A stretch of 21,441 nucleotides of DNA from positions 132,113 to 153,553 of the forward strand of contig QKYT01000025.1 of the NCBI GenBank assembly GCA_003550305.1, in the 5' to 3' direction. The notes under the pieces were generated by a model that saw only the letters and a list, made by a program, of their open reading frames with translations, was not told where the DNA came from and did not search any database. Below, piece after piece: positions 11,141 through 20,132 of this stretch (the first letter of the stretch is position 1; the number at the start of each line of letters is the position of its first letter). The translations under genes and the position numbers were made by a program. The DNA comes from Glomus cerebriforme. Its lineage: Eukaryota > Glomeromycota > Glomeromycetes > Glomerales > Glomeraceae.

Positions 11141-11411
11141 ACAATAATAACGACAATGATAACAACAGTTAATCTTTTATAACCTCCCCCAACTAACTTA
11201 TTTATAAAATCTGTTATTGACAATCTAATTATGTCAACATCGGGGGAGTTCTTTTGTCTCATTCGGCTAAGGAATAATAAATTTAACAATAATAACTACA
11301 ATGATAACAACAGTTAATCTTTTATAACCTCCCCCAACTAACTTATTTATAAAATCTGTTATTGACGGGGGAGTTCTTTGTTTCGTTCGGTAAAGAATAA
11401 TAAATTATTCT
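11141..11411. repeat. 145-bp-spaced tandem duplication with C5/G5 inverted repeat
   Basis: Positions 11141-11221 recur at 11286-11366 with a single substitution. Each copy carries AACCTCCCCCAAC followed, after a short AT-rich spacer, by CGGGGGAGTT, so each can fold into a stem. Copy 1 has about 19 extra bases between the arms (from about 11222). The tails (TTC(G)GGxxAGAATAATAAAT type) also match. The unit may be a small foldback element or a transcribed hairpin. No protein is encoded. Confidence 0.75.
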
Positions 11412-11552
11412 TATTTCACTAGCCTCCATGTTACAGAATACACTTTGGCGAATCTCTTTGAATTCATTATTTTTAGACTTTAAAAATTTTTTCCAATTAA
11501 TGAGTAACATAATTAATATTATTTGTATAATAAATTACAAAGAGATATTATA

Positions 11553-12345
11553 TTCATAATAGGTCGGACTGTACGAGTTGTTTCTGGCGAGGTTGTTGTT
11601 GAGGTTGCGGCAGCGACAGCGGAAAGGTTTGATTAATAACAATAAATATCTTCAGTAAATAGTTCGTTTATGCAAAACTTTCTTTCTCGTGAATAAATAA
11701 ATAGACGAAGAATAGGACAAGAAAATAAGATGGTGGGTAATTTTTTGCGTTTTTTAAATAATATTTTATTTTTTGAGTTTTTCGAAAAATTTTTTAAAAA
11801 ATTTTTTTTTGACGGGGTGCTCATTTATTTAACAAAAAGCAGATCGACGGATAAAAATTACTCCGGCTATACAAAATATTTTTTCAACATGGCGTATATA
11901 GTAAGTTATATGCACGATTAAAAATCAAAAATCAAAGAACACTACAAAGACTTTCGGAATTTGGACTTACAAAGAATCTACTTATTTGGATTCCGTTCAC
12001 AAGAAAAAAAAAATAATCATAATAAAGTTTGAAACATGGATCGTCATCAGGCGACGGAATTACAAAAAAAGGCAAATATTCACAATTTAGGAAATAATCG
12101 CGAATTTTATCAATAGGTCAAATTCAAGACTAGATGTCTAGATCATCGGGGTCTTTGAATGTAGTTTACCAATAAAAATCTATAAACTTAAATAAACAAT
12201 AATAATAGAAACCAGTTTATTAAATTTTATTTTTAACAGATAATGATACAAAGAAATTTAAAGTACATATATATAATTTATACAAAAAATTTTTGTTTAA
12301 TCATAATATAATTCCTAACTGCTAATAAATATTTTGTTAAATATT
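11553..12345. other. Intergenic with a possible very small gene
   Basis: Minus-strand 11575-11630 gives a short Pro/Gln-rich stretch (LPQPQQQPRQKQ) similar in composition to the Gln-rich insert of the neighbouring HSP20 gene; it may be debris. On the plus strand, ATGGCGTATATA at about 11889 is followed directly by a consensus donor GTAAGT. A later 26-codon frame (12036-12116) ends in TAG, with AATAAA at about 12173. A CATCAG acceptor at about 12050 would splice to a 25-residue peptide. This is weak, so it is not called as a CDS. Confidence 0.3.
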
Positions 12346-13342
12346 TTAAGAGATTGTAATCTTTTTTCTTGGTTTTTCATTATTTTTAGGAATCCTAATT
12401 TTTAATACACCATAATCTAAACTAGCATGAAATTCATCGTCCGCATTGATATTATTGGGTAACTGAATTGATCTGGAAAAATTGCCATAAGGACGTTCTT
12501 GTATATGAAACTTTTCACCTTGTTGGTGACGTTGCTGACGATGTTTAACATGTTGATATTGTTGAGGTTCAGACGATTGTTGATTTTGTTGACCTTCTGA
12601 CTGTTGATATTGAGGTTGTTGATTTCCAGTCGGTTGTTGTTGATATTGTTGAGGTTGCGATTGTTGATTCTGTTGAGAATCTTGATGTTGAGGTTCAACC
12701 GATTGCTTAAATTTTTGAGCTTCAGTCGGTTGTTGTTGTTGATATTGTTGAGGAGACTGTTGATATTGCTGAGGTTGAGAAGATTGTTGATCTTGTTGAG
12801 GTTGAGAAGATTGTTGTTGATATTGTTGAGGTTGAGAAGACTGTTGATATCGCTGAGGTTCGGCCGACTGTTGATGTTGATTATCTTTACCAACATTTAC
12901 TTCTTGTGCATTAAGGGATGATGGATCTTGTGTATTATTATATCCAGTGTTAAAAGAAGGATCTTGTGTATTATATCCAGAGAGAACCAATACTGAATCA
13001 TGAAATTCAACATCAAGATCTTCTTTTCTGACACCCTATAAAAAAATAATTAATAAAAAAAAAAAAATCCTTAATATCAAAAGATTTTTCTATTTTAAAA
13101 CACGCATACGAGAGAAAAAAAAAACTTACAGGAACATCAGCGATGATAAGATATTCTCTTTCATTTTCTTTTATATCAATAGCAGGAGACCAAGTAGGTT
13201 TACCATCAGGACCTCCATTTCCACGAAATCTCGCGTTACCATGTGTTCTGGTAAATCCCACATCATTTAAGAAATCATCAAATATTCTTGTGATTTTATT
13301 TTCGAATTTACTATAATGGTTATTATCGTTATTACGTGTCAT
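12346..13342 (-). CDS. Small heat-shock protein (HSP20) with Gln-rich insert in the alpha-crystallin domain, 300 aa
   Basis: Two exons, 13342-13130 and 13035-12346, are joined by a 94-bp GTAAGT...TATAG phase-0 intron, giving 300 residues. The alpha-crystallin domain starts at about residue 50 (SPAIDIKENEREYLIIADVP). It continues across the splice with GVRKEDLDVEFHDSVLVLSG and resumes at 244 with GEKFHIQERPYGNFSRSIQL and DYGVLKIRIP. It ends with the oligomer-linking I-x-I type motif (ITI). Between about 93 and 243 lies a block of some 150 residues of Gln/Ser/Pro repeats (QQSSQPQQYQQ type), preceded by two NTQDPS copies. It sits in the loop between strands beta5 and beta7, where most HSP20 proteins have about 15 residues. 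Known family role: ATP-independent holdase chaperone that forms oligomers and is usually heat-induced. The family call is firm; the effect of the insert is unknown. Confidence 0.93.
12545..12880 (-). repeat. Coding Gln-rich low-complexity repeat in the HSP20 gene
   Basis: On the minus strand this is an irregular array of CAACAATATCAACAG and CAACCTCAACAA-like words encoding Gln-Ser-Pro-Tyr repeats. Units of about 24-30 bp differ in length, as expected from replication slippage. Leu-rich and Asn-rich open frames on the same stretch are shadows of this repeat. Confidence 0.85.
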
Positions 13343-13878
13343 TTTTGCAAGAATTAAGTTTTTAATTTGTTATGTGTTATGTGAATGTTCGTTTGTGATT
13401 ATTTTTTTTTTTTTTTTTGAAACAAAAATTCGAGATATTTATGTCTTTTTCATTTACTGCGGGTTGGCAAGTTAAATTATCAAATTATGAGCTAATTTTC
13501 CTTGAAAAAAAATTTCTAAAATAAGTCGTCTTGGCAAAATTTAGCCAGACTGCCAGAGCGTCATGATTTGCTAATCGACGTTAATTTAAGATAATTTAGG
13601 TAAGTTCAGAAAATCCTTTAAAAATAATTGGCGCAATTAATGTTGGCAGAAACAATTAAATATTTTTCCGAAATTAAATAAAAAAGATTATGACAACAGA
13701 TATATATAAATAATAAAAATAAAAATGGGGATAAATAAATTATTACTTTATTATTTTTAACTATAATGATTATAATATAATTTTGTTTTTTTTTGATAAT
13801 AATATACATTATGTTAATACATTATGTTAATATAAATTTTATATATAATATATACATTAAATAAATAAAATTAATAAA
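13343..13878. other. Intergenic between kinase 3' end and HSP20 start
   Basis: This holds the HSP20 promoter and, nearer 13700-13878, very AT-rich DNA with TTATG(T)TAATA direct repeats at about 13808-13832. A minus-strand open frame at 13618-13809 is Ile/Lys-rich low-complexity sequence and not a credible gene. Confidence 0.5.
13383..13443 (-). promoter_or_regulatory. Candidate HSP20 promoter elements
   Basis: A TATA-like CATAAATATC lies at 13434-13443 on the minus strand, 92-101 bp upstream of the ATG. A palindromic heat-shock-element core, GAATGTTC (nGAAnnTTCn), lies at 13383-13390. One such core is below the usual three pentamers, and it sits downstream of the TATA-like box. More distant TTC/GAA words at 13499-13520 have imperfect spacing. 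Confidence 0.3.
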
Positions 13879-15742
13879 TTATCTAGGATATAAATGATTT
13901 GGATCGAAAGTTTCGTCAATATTTTCTAGCCATTTCAACAAATCACTCCTTTTTAGCGTCTTAAATTTATTTTGGGCTAAAAAAAAAAAGAGTAAGTAGA
14001 AAAAAATATGATTAATTTATGAAATCACATAATAACATTAATAATAAAAATGGTTAATGTTTATATATCTCACCTTTACGTTCAAAATCTGCAGTATATT
14101 CAATATCTATTAAAATAAAAAAATAAAAATAAAAACATTTTAAATTATAAAAAGTAATAATAATTTATTTCCAGTAAATAATTTTAAACATACCTTCATC
14201 ACTATCATCATTCTCATTCCCTTCAAAATTTAATTTATCATCATCATGCTCAAAATCTTCTTCACCCAAATCCGTAGTTTTAATTTGTTGATGTTTATAA
14301 ATATCATATATATATAAAGGATATTTCAAACGAATCTGTTGTTGTACACGTTTATTAAATTGTTTACAAATATCAGAATCATTATTTTCTTTAATTTCTT
14401 TTATCCAACTTTCAATAGTTGCAATAATTTGATGAATAAGTGGTCTACTAAATGCATCATCATCCCAACATTGTTTCATTAACTTTTCAAAAGATTTTGG
14501 CATATCTTTAGGATTATATGTAGGTCTAAGTCCATCACAAATATCAAAAATCAAATTATTTAATTGATCACGCGAAACGTTAATAAATGGGGGTAGTCCA
14601 ACTGAAATTTCATACATTAACATAGAAAAGAAATAAATATCCGAATATTTTGTGTAAACATGACCACGTAATATTTCAGGCGGCGTATATTGCATCACCC
14701 CAAATGTATCATATGATTTGTCAGCTGGTCCTGAAAATCCTAAGTCCGATATTACCACCGATAATAACTCCTTATTGGTAACAAGTATGTTACCAGAATG
14801 AAAATCGTTATGACTTAACCCTGAAGAATGAATTTTTTCAAGTCCTATTGCTATTGAGTGAAGTAATTCAAGTTTTTGTAACCATGAAAGCGAAAAGAAA
14901 TTATTATAAATAAAATTTCTTAAATTTCCTTGTTCAATGAATTTTGTTACTATCATATAATCTCCTGTTATAGGATCTTGCGTTATTCCATATATTGGCA
15001 TAATTTCTTTATGTTGATGACCAGAGCAATGAAATAATGAAACCTCCAACTATAGTAAAAAAAAAGAAAAAAAAAAAATTGAAAGCGTTAATAATTTCTG
15101 CGCCTCGAAAGATTACAAATTGCGCCATTCATGCAATGATTACGTTACCTCGTATAAGAATTCTTGAGAAATATTTTGAGAATTATACAATCTTTTTAAT
15201 GCAACCTTAATTTCACCACTACGATTCCAATCCTCTCCTGATCGATTCCAGTTAATAATTTGTCCTTTTGTCCAAAATGCGGAATAGATTGTACTATAAC
15301 CACCCTTTGAGATATATTTAACATCATGTAAATCGTCATAAGGTATCCATTCAATAAAAACTTGTCGTTTATACATTTGAGAAGATTTTATTAATCTATC
15401 AATATCATCATTTCCACTTTTCCATTTATCAATATTTTTTTGAAAATGTGAAGAAAAACAGGAAGGACAATAATTTTTTGAAGAATTTGGTTTATTACAT
15501 TCTTCGCAAAGACCAAAATCATCTAAGGTTTTCAAAGGTGATGGTGATGATGATGATGATAATGATGATGATGATGATGATGAGGATGGTGAGGATGGTG
15601 GGGATGATTTTAATTTTATTGTTACGGTCGTAGGTTTGGGTATATTTTTGTTTAAATTTAATGATATTGGAATAGATTGATATTTTGTTGGAGAATTTAA
15701 GTGAATAGTTTTATAAACTATTGTTTTTGTTTTTGTCGACAT
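13879..15742 (-). CDS. Protein kinase (TKL-like, Rhizophagus-type family), 526 aa, 4 exons
   Basis: Exons: 15742-15149, 15049-14194, 14106-14074, 13976-13879, all GT-AG with matching phases. Order: poly-Ser tract (residues 46-69), zinc-ribbon-like C-x2-C-x9-C-x2-C (C79, C82, C92, C95), glycine loop SKGGYSTIY (145-153), VALK lysine K183, probable alpha-C glutamate E198, catalytic loop HNDFHSGN (278-285), DLG (300-302) and PPE (321-323). After the kinase lobe is an acidic region, then a tail ending LKRSDLLKWLENI and DPNHLYPR. The ribbon, loop and tail arrangement matches the much-expanded kinases of Rhizophagus. HND replaces HRD and DLG replaces DFG, but the catalytic Asp, Asn and Lys are kept, so activity is likely. 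A seven-residue duplication (NWNRSGE/DWNRSGE) precedes VALK. An upstream ATG at 15814 is less likely because a TATA-like box lies between the two. Partners and substrates are unknown. Confidence 0.9.
15541..15605 (-). repeat. Trinucleotide (TCA)n microsatellite coding poly-Ser
   Basis: On the plus strand this is an interrupted GAT/GAG repeat, read on the minus strand as TCA/TCC/TCT serine codons in the kinase N-terminus. It is prone to length change and may vary between strains. Confidence 0.85.
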
Positions 15743-15797
15743 TTTTGCGAAAAAAATTTTTTTTTTGTTTTTGGTTTTTTTTTTCAAGAAAGATCGA

Positions 15798-15807
15798 TTT
15801 TTATATA
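15798..15807 (-). promoter_or_regulatory. TATA-like box of the kinase gene
   Basis: The minus strand reads TATATAAAAA, 56-65 bp upstream of the ATG at 15742. Its place just downstream of the ATG at 15814 supports the inner start. A second candidate, CTTTTATAATAAA, lies near 16025-16038. Confidence 0.35.
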
Positions 15808-15814
15808 CACACAT

Positions 15815-16830
15815 ATATATATTGTTCTAAATGAAAATCTCGAATTTTACTGGCGGTTGAACACCGGATACCATAAACAGTAAAAACTCAAAAACCCACA
15901 AAGAGATAATAACAACAAATCAAGATTACAATCAAGTAATTCCCTAGCCACTAAATATCTCTTAAAGTCTTAATTTTGGCAGATCACGTAACATTTACTG
16001 TACACCAGTAGCATCATCATCATTTATTATAAAAGAATTGTTCGACTCGTAAAACGCCGATTGAAAGTGCAACAACAGTAATTGTGATTGGGGATTTACG
16101 CCGTAAAAAAAAAAAAAAAAATTTTTTTAATGATCGAAGTAAAAATTCTCGGGTATTCTAATTATTATATTAATTTTAAAAAATCATTTGAATGTGTTTT
16201 TTTTTTAGTTTAAAAAAAATTATATTTATATTTATATATATTTATTAATATCATATGATAATTAAACAACTTTTAAGAAACTATTAGCCGTAATTCCGTG
16301 AATTCCGCTTGTACAACAGTACAAAACAATTAAAAGTTCGATTAAAGGAGGGTCAATCTCACCATATTAAATTAGACTTTAATTTCTTTTTAATTTCGTA
16401 ATATGTAGTTTAAATTCATTTCGTACTCATAACAGATAACATGTGTAAAATTACTCTACTTCCCCTTTTTTTTAATATTTGTACAACGTTCATTTTGTAA
16501 CAAAGCACACCATCACAAAAAAAAAAAAAAAATCATCGAATTACAGTTTAAAAATTCATTTTTATTTGTTTGCCTATCGAGGTGGTTCAATATGAAAAAA
16601 AAGGTTAATCTGGTAACTCTTTGTTATATGAGAATGGCCTAATTATGCACAAAGACAATAAGCAAATCTCCCTGTTACATACATAATGTGTTGTTGAAGC
16701 CATTCATGTTAAAGAAAAAAATACTGATTAAAGAAACTAAACTATTAAAGATTAGAATAAATATTTGGCATTTGTCCGTTTGTCACATCATTCCATTTTT
16801 AAATCACGTGAATACGCTATTAGAAAAAAA
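15815..16830. other. Intergenic between F-box 3' end and kinase 5' end
   Basis: No gene seen. Small features are a perfect 6-bp hairpin TTGTAC-AACA-GTACAA (16309-16324), an AATTCCG direct repeat just before it (16292 and 16301), and several poly-A or poly-T runs. It should hold the kinase promoter and the terminator of the F-box gene. Confidence 0.45.
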
Positions 16831-18003
16831 CTAATTTTTTCTTCTGTGCTTAATAAGTTTACTTGATTCCATATCTAGTATAGAATCTTCTAATGATCTC
16901 TTTTTTTGATTGGATTTATTAATTATATCATCTATAACTTCTTGTATATAAGTTTTATCCATTAAGCCCATTTGTCGCCACTTTTCAATGAAATTTGTAC
17001 CATCTTCCATATCTTCCTCTTCGGTTTCTTCCCTCTCTTTTCCTTTTCCTTTAATGACTTGATCATCATCATCTTCAATAAAAGAATTTGGTAAATTTCT
17101 ATTTTGATGAATTTTGGACCAAAATTTTACAATATCAATAGCAATTCTTGAATCTTTAATAAATTTTTGTTTACAATCGAAAATCTCTCCACTATGATTA
17201 ATGTTTTTAGCGTAATTATTGTTATCATCTAAATCACTTAAAGATTTGGCAAATTTAATAGCCTCATTTTCATTATCAAATAATTTTAAAAAATTGAATT
17301 GAAAATTCGATTTAACGTCCATATAACTATATACAATAAACATTTCATCATTCTCCTTTAATTTTAATGATTTGGTTAAATCTGTTTTAATAGATTCTAT
17401 TGCGATCCGCCATTCATCAAATCCTTCCTGTAATGAATCAAATATTTGAGTATTATGTTGAACGAAATTAGCTGGATAATTTGATTCTTCTTCGTATGTT
17501 GCATATTGATAAGCTTCAATTTGTACCGTTGAAAGATCATAAGAAACTCCTAGGAATGATATCGTAAAATCATTTGAATCATCCATGTATGTAAATGCTA
17601 AATAAAATGGTCGATATTTTAATCTATTAAATACTTGTCTTTTCCATGCTATAGAAGGTTTAAGTCCTGGTGATGCTAATGATTGTATTAAAATTAATGG
17701 TTTCATTATTGAATTAATTGATTCTGATGATAATTCTTTATATAATTCTTGCCATAATTTCTCTGAATTCATAATGAATTTATGAATTGGTTTGTAAGTT
17801 AAACTTACGGAAATTAAATCTTCTATATCAAGATATCCTAATATTTCTTCAGCTATTTCAAATCCTACTGGAAGAAATGTATTTTGTGAAAGTTTATAAC
17901 GATATAAATTATTTTCAATTGAAGTTTTTAATTTTTTTGAATTCTTCGAAAAGTTTTGTTCTTCTTCTTTCTTAAATAAATCTAAATTCATTAAATTTGA
18001 CAT
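16831..18003 (-). CDS. F-box protein with internal duplicated domain (390 aa ORF)
   Basis: A single open frame. An F-box spans about residues 43-91 (LPVGFEIAEEILGYLDIEDL, then the SLTYKPIHKFI and LWQELYKEL helices). F-box proteins usually link substrates to Skp1-Cullin ubiquitin ligases. Residues 132-205 and 221-294 align with each other: both start with an aromatic-rich (F/Y)xYMD strand, have H-(N/S)-x2-IFD in the middle and end in (W/S)RIAI. This is an ancient internal duplication of a domain I do not recognise, likely the substrate side. The C-terminus has an acidic run (about 310-335) and a basic end (KHRRKN) that could be a nuclear signal. An in-frame TAA lies 7-9 bases before this ATG. 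A GTACGT...TTTAG intron at 18061-17982 would instead fuse the ORF, from about residue 9, to the basic ORF upstream as one 538-residue protein. Confidence 0.8.
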   Translation of the reverse strand: MSNLMNLDLFKKEEEQNFSKNSKKLKTSIENNLYRYKLSQNTFLPVGFEIAEEILGYLDIEDLISVSLTYKPIHKFIMNSEKLWQELYKELSSESINSIMKPLILIQSLASPGLKPSIAWKRQVFNRLKYRPFYLAFTYMDDSNDFTISFLGVSYDLSTVQIEAYQYATYEEESNYPANFVQHNTQIFDSLQEGFDEWRIAIESIKTDLTKSLKLKENDEMFIVYSYMDVKSNFQFNFLKLFDNENEAIKFAKSLSDLDDNNNYAKNINHSGEIFDCKQKFIKDSRIAIDIVKFWSKIHQNRNLPNSFIEDDDDQVIKGKGKEREETEEEDMEDGTNFIEKWRQMGLMDKTYIQEVIDDIINKSNQKKRSLEDSILDMESSKLIKHRRKN

Positions 18004-18053
18004 TTTATATTAAATAAAATTTTTCTTCTTTTGAATTTTCTGAAATAACAATT

Positions 18054-18527
18054 TTACGTACCAGATATACGTCTTTTACCATTATTATTCAAATTTAAAT
18101 ACAAGGGTAATTCTTTATTAATATCGATCGTATCAATCAATGAATTTTGATACAAAGATCGATTCATTTCAGCTCTTGATGTTTCCAAATTTGGTAACTT
18201 ATTATTTAACGTAATCATTTGTGATACTGCATCAATAGATCCTTTTTTGTTCTTATATTTAACCTGTTGAGGTATATCATTTTGTTGTGGTAATACAGTT
18301 TCGTTTATAGAAGATACTTTTCTTCTCCATGTATTTCCATCTCGAACTAACCTTTTAGGTTTATTTTTGATATCTTCATTATCATTGATCTTTTTTCTCT
18401 TCCATGTATCTCCTACACGAATGAGTCTTGATTTTTTATTTATTATTTTACTTTTGGAATTCTTTTTTTTCTTAATACTTGAGGATTTATCATTACTTTT
18501 ATTAGTTATCCTTCCTCGTCGTGTCAT
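18054..18527 (-). CDS. Basic protein with two (R)LxRxGxTWxRK repeats (157 aa ORF), possibly first exon of the F-box gene
   Basis: The N-terminus is highly basic (Lys/Ser-rich, residues 1-35). It is followed by two matching motifs, SRLIRVGDTWKRKK and KRLVRDGNTWRRK, about 30 residues apart, then a less charged tail. I do not recognise the family; the motif pair looks like a nucleic-acid-binding basic repeat (inference). The frame ends G-T-stop in GGTACGTAA, which contains a good fungal donor (GTACGT at 18061). The stop is only 51 bp before the F-box ATG, too little for an independent promoter and terminator. A phase-1 splice from 18062 to 17981 (80-bp intron, TTTAG acceptor) joins both frames exactly. 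I think the single-gene model (18527-16831) is somewhat more likely than two genes. Confidence 0.6.
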   Translation of the reverse strand: MTRRGRITNKSNDKSSSIKKKKNSKSKIINKKSRLIRVGDTWKRKKINDNEDIKNKPKRLVRDGNTWRRKVSSINETVLPQQNDIPQQVKYKNKKGSIDAVSQMITLNNKLPNLETSRAEMNRSLYQNSLIDTIDINKELPLYLNLNNNGKRRISGT

Positions 18528-19120
18528 AATTTAAATTTTTTGACTTTGTTACATAAAAAACCCCAAGTTTATAAATAATAATTCCCTCCCCTTGATCATG
18601 CGAGATTTGATTGTTTCTGATTCCTTGCATAATACGGTACATTTCTTACACATTAAAATATGTTACTATAAACAAAATGACGTAAAATATGAAACTTAAT
18701 AATAAATAATAATAATACAATCTCGATCGATATTCGGTAAAAGAATCTATATTTATAAATATATCCCCAAAAAATGTATTTGAAGAGATATGATCATCCT
18801 GATAATAAACGGGATCATCCGGATGTTCAAACCCATTTTTTTTTCAATCATAATACTTTTCTTTGATACTTTGTTCTGAAAAAAAAAAAAATTCTAATAA
18901 TAATATCTTGTCGTATTTTTATTTTTTTTAAAATAATTATTTGTATGCCAATTCTCGTGAAACTAAATATTTATGTAATCTAGCATAGAAAAATATTTTC
19001 CTTATAAAGTTTTGTGGAAAATTTTTTCCATGCCAAATTTATGTTGCCAACCAGAATTAAAAAAAATTTTGCCACGTGATAAGACAAACCTATATATTTA
19101 TGAAAATCGAAAATTCTGCA
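18528..19120. other. Intergenic, no supported gene
   Basis: Contains the promoter elements just described and a 30-codon open frame on the plus strand (18775-18867) with a repeated DHPD motif and a perfect palindrome CATCCGGATG (18816-18825). The frame is too short to call. Confidence 0.4.
18567..18592 (-). promoter_or_regulatory. Candidate TATA box and STRE-like site
   Basis: On the minus strand ATTATTTATAAAC (18567-18579) lies 40-52 bp upstream of the ATG at 18527. Just upstream, AGGGG (18588-18592, within CAAGGGGAGGG) matches the fungal stress-response element core. A single short site is weak evidence of stress control. Confidence 0.35.
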
Positions 19121-19435
19121 CATTTTACCATAATTTGAGCCAAATACATAGATAGTGCTGGTCAAAATTTTTGAGAAAACGTGAGAAAACATGATGTTAT
19201 TTGAATTTTTTTTATTAGAGAATTGAAATTCCGCTCAATTAAAAAATAAAGTCGAATAAAATCATTATACGACTTCTTTATTTGAATATTCTTTTGTGAA
19301 AAAGTAATTTTTATTTGTAATTATTACTATAATGATTATTAGAGTCCATGACGTTAAATACTTTTTTAAAAAAATTTTGTCACAAAATTTTCATAATTTG
19401 GGCCGGCACTATGAATTTGGCCCGAATTACGTCGT
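19121..19435. repeat. Inverted-repeat (foldback/MITE-like) element
   Basis: The left arm, about 19121-19170, holds TAATTTGAGCCAAATACATAG and AGTGCTGGTC. The right arm, about 19385-19435, is its imperfect reverse complement (GGCCGGCACTATGAATTTGG, then CCCGAATTACG). About 210 bp separate them. Short open frames across both arms are not protein-like. A non-autonomous inverted-repeat transposon is the simplest reading. The true outer ends and target duplication are not clear. Confidence 0.5.
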
Positions 19436-19562
19436 AACACAATTTCCATATTTAGAGATTTTTATGATCTGGCCAGAATTACTATCATCAACCGGTTTTA
19501 ACCGTTTAAACGCAAACCAGTTTTCGTAATCTGAAGCCAATTGTCTGAAAACTGGGTTGGTC

Positions 19563-19995
19563 TGTATTAACGTAAACGAATTTCAGGGTCTTTATTTTCA
19601 TATATAAGCTTGCAATCTTTACCTGCTTCTTTTTTAATGTTTTTTTTTCATCATTTCTATTCTAATTTTTCTGTTTGTTTTTCTTTAATAAAAAATTACA
19701 GTACACGAATCATTTGCTATCGGTCTTTGTCTCTTTGATATCAAAATATTTTTAAAAACATTTTATTGTCATTTATAAAAGACAATTTTTGTGATTCAAT
19801 ACCGTAATATATACAGTGTTCAATCTACTAAAATTGTACAACATTCGATAAAATAATTGTTTAATTGTTTCTTAATTTATCCATTTTATTATATCTTATA
19901 AAGGTAAACAAAGATTGATTTTTGCGGTCACAAGTCTTAAAACAAATTTTTGAAACAAATGAGTGAACCTTATAATTTTAATTATATTATTACAT
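19563..19995. repeat. Copy A of a ~400 bp duplicated non-coding block
   Basis: Begins near GAATTTCAGGGT (19578), then TATATAAG (about 19602), a long pyrimidine-rich tract, a 60-bp near-identical core around 19711-19775 (CATTTGCTAT, TCTCTTTGATATC, TTTATTGTCATTTA), CAGTGTTCAAT, TTGTACAACATTCGA, and an end near GAAACAAATGAGTG (19952-19965). The offset to copy B falls from 569 to 525 bp along the block, showing several deletions. No reading frame. The TATA-like box followed by a pyrimidine tract looks like a duplicated promoter. Confidence 0.8.
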
Positions 19996-20132
19996 AAAAT
20001 AATTTGTAAGTAATCTTGAGCCGCAATTGAATCCAATATTTAGGCGCAGTTCCAAAAAATGTGTCCTAAAAATATTATATGAAAAATGATCTTGTTTGCA
20101 CTATAAATTTGCCCTGAGTGATGTGTGGAATA

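Larger units (their letters stand above)
10954..11552. repeat. Segment flanked by a 22-bp direct repeat
   Basis: The 22-bp word starting TAAATTACAAAGAGATATTA is present at 10954-10975 and again at 11531-11552, with loosely similar AT-rich DNA upstream of each. The segment between them contains the 32-bp and 145-bp tandem repeats listed separately. It could be a composite of nested insertions or a local duplication. No reading frame of interest lies inside. Confidence 0.45.

Noticed and set aside
11043..11420. CRISPR-like array
   Set aside because: The repeats are direct tandem copies without unique spacers, in a eukaryotic intron-bearing context.
12417..12896. Asn/Leu-rich open frame on the minus strand
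   Set aside because: Frame-shifted shadow of the same Gln-rich repeat; the HSP20 frame is confirmed by conserved domain sequence on both sides.
12604..12921. Leu/Arg-rich open frame on the plus strand
   Set aside because: Exact antisense shadow of the Gln-rich repeat of the HSP20 gene.
13618..13809. 63-codon minus-strand open frame
   Set aside because: Low-complexity Ile/Lys/Tyr sequence in extreme AT-rich DNA.
18035..18061. 22-bp GTACGT...TTTCAG micro-intron between the basic and F-box ORFs
   Set aside because: Too short for a spliceosomal intron, and it leads to a stop (TAA) before the F-box frame; the 80-bp alternative keeps the frame.
18775..18867. 30-codon open frame with repeated DHPD motif
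   Set aside because: Too short and without splice or transcript support, though the motif repeat is odd.
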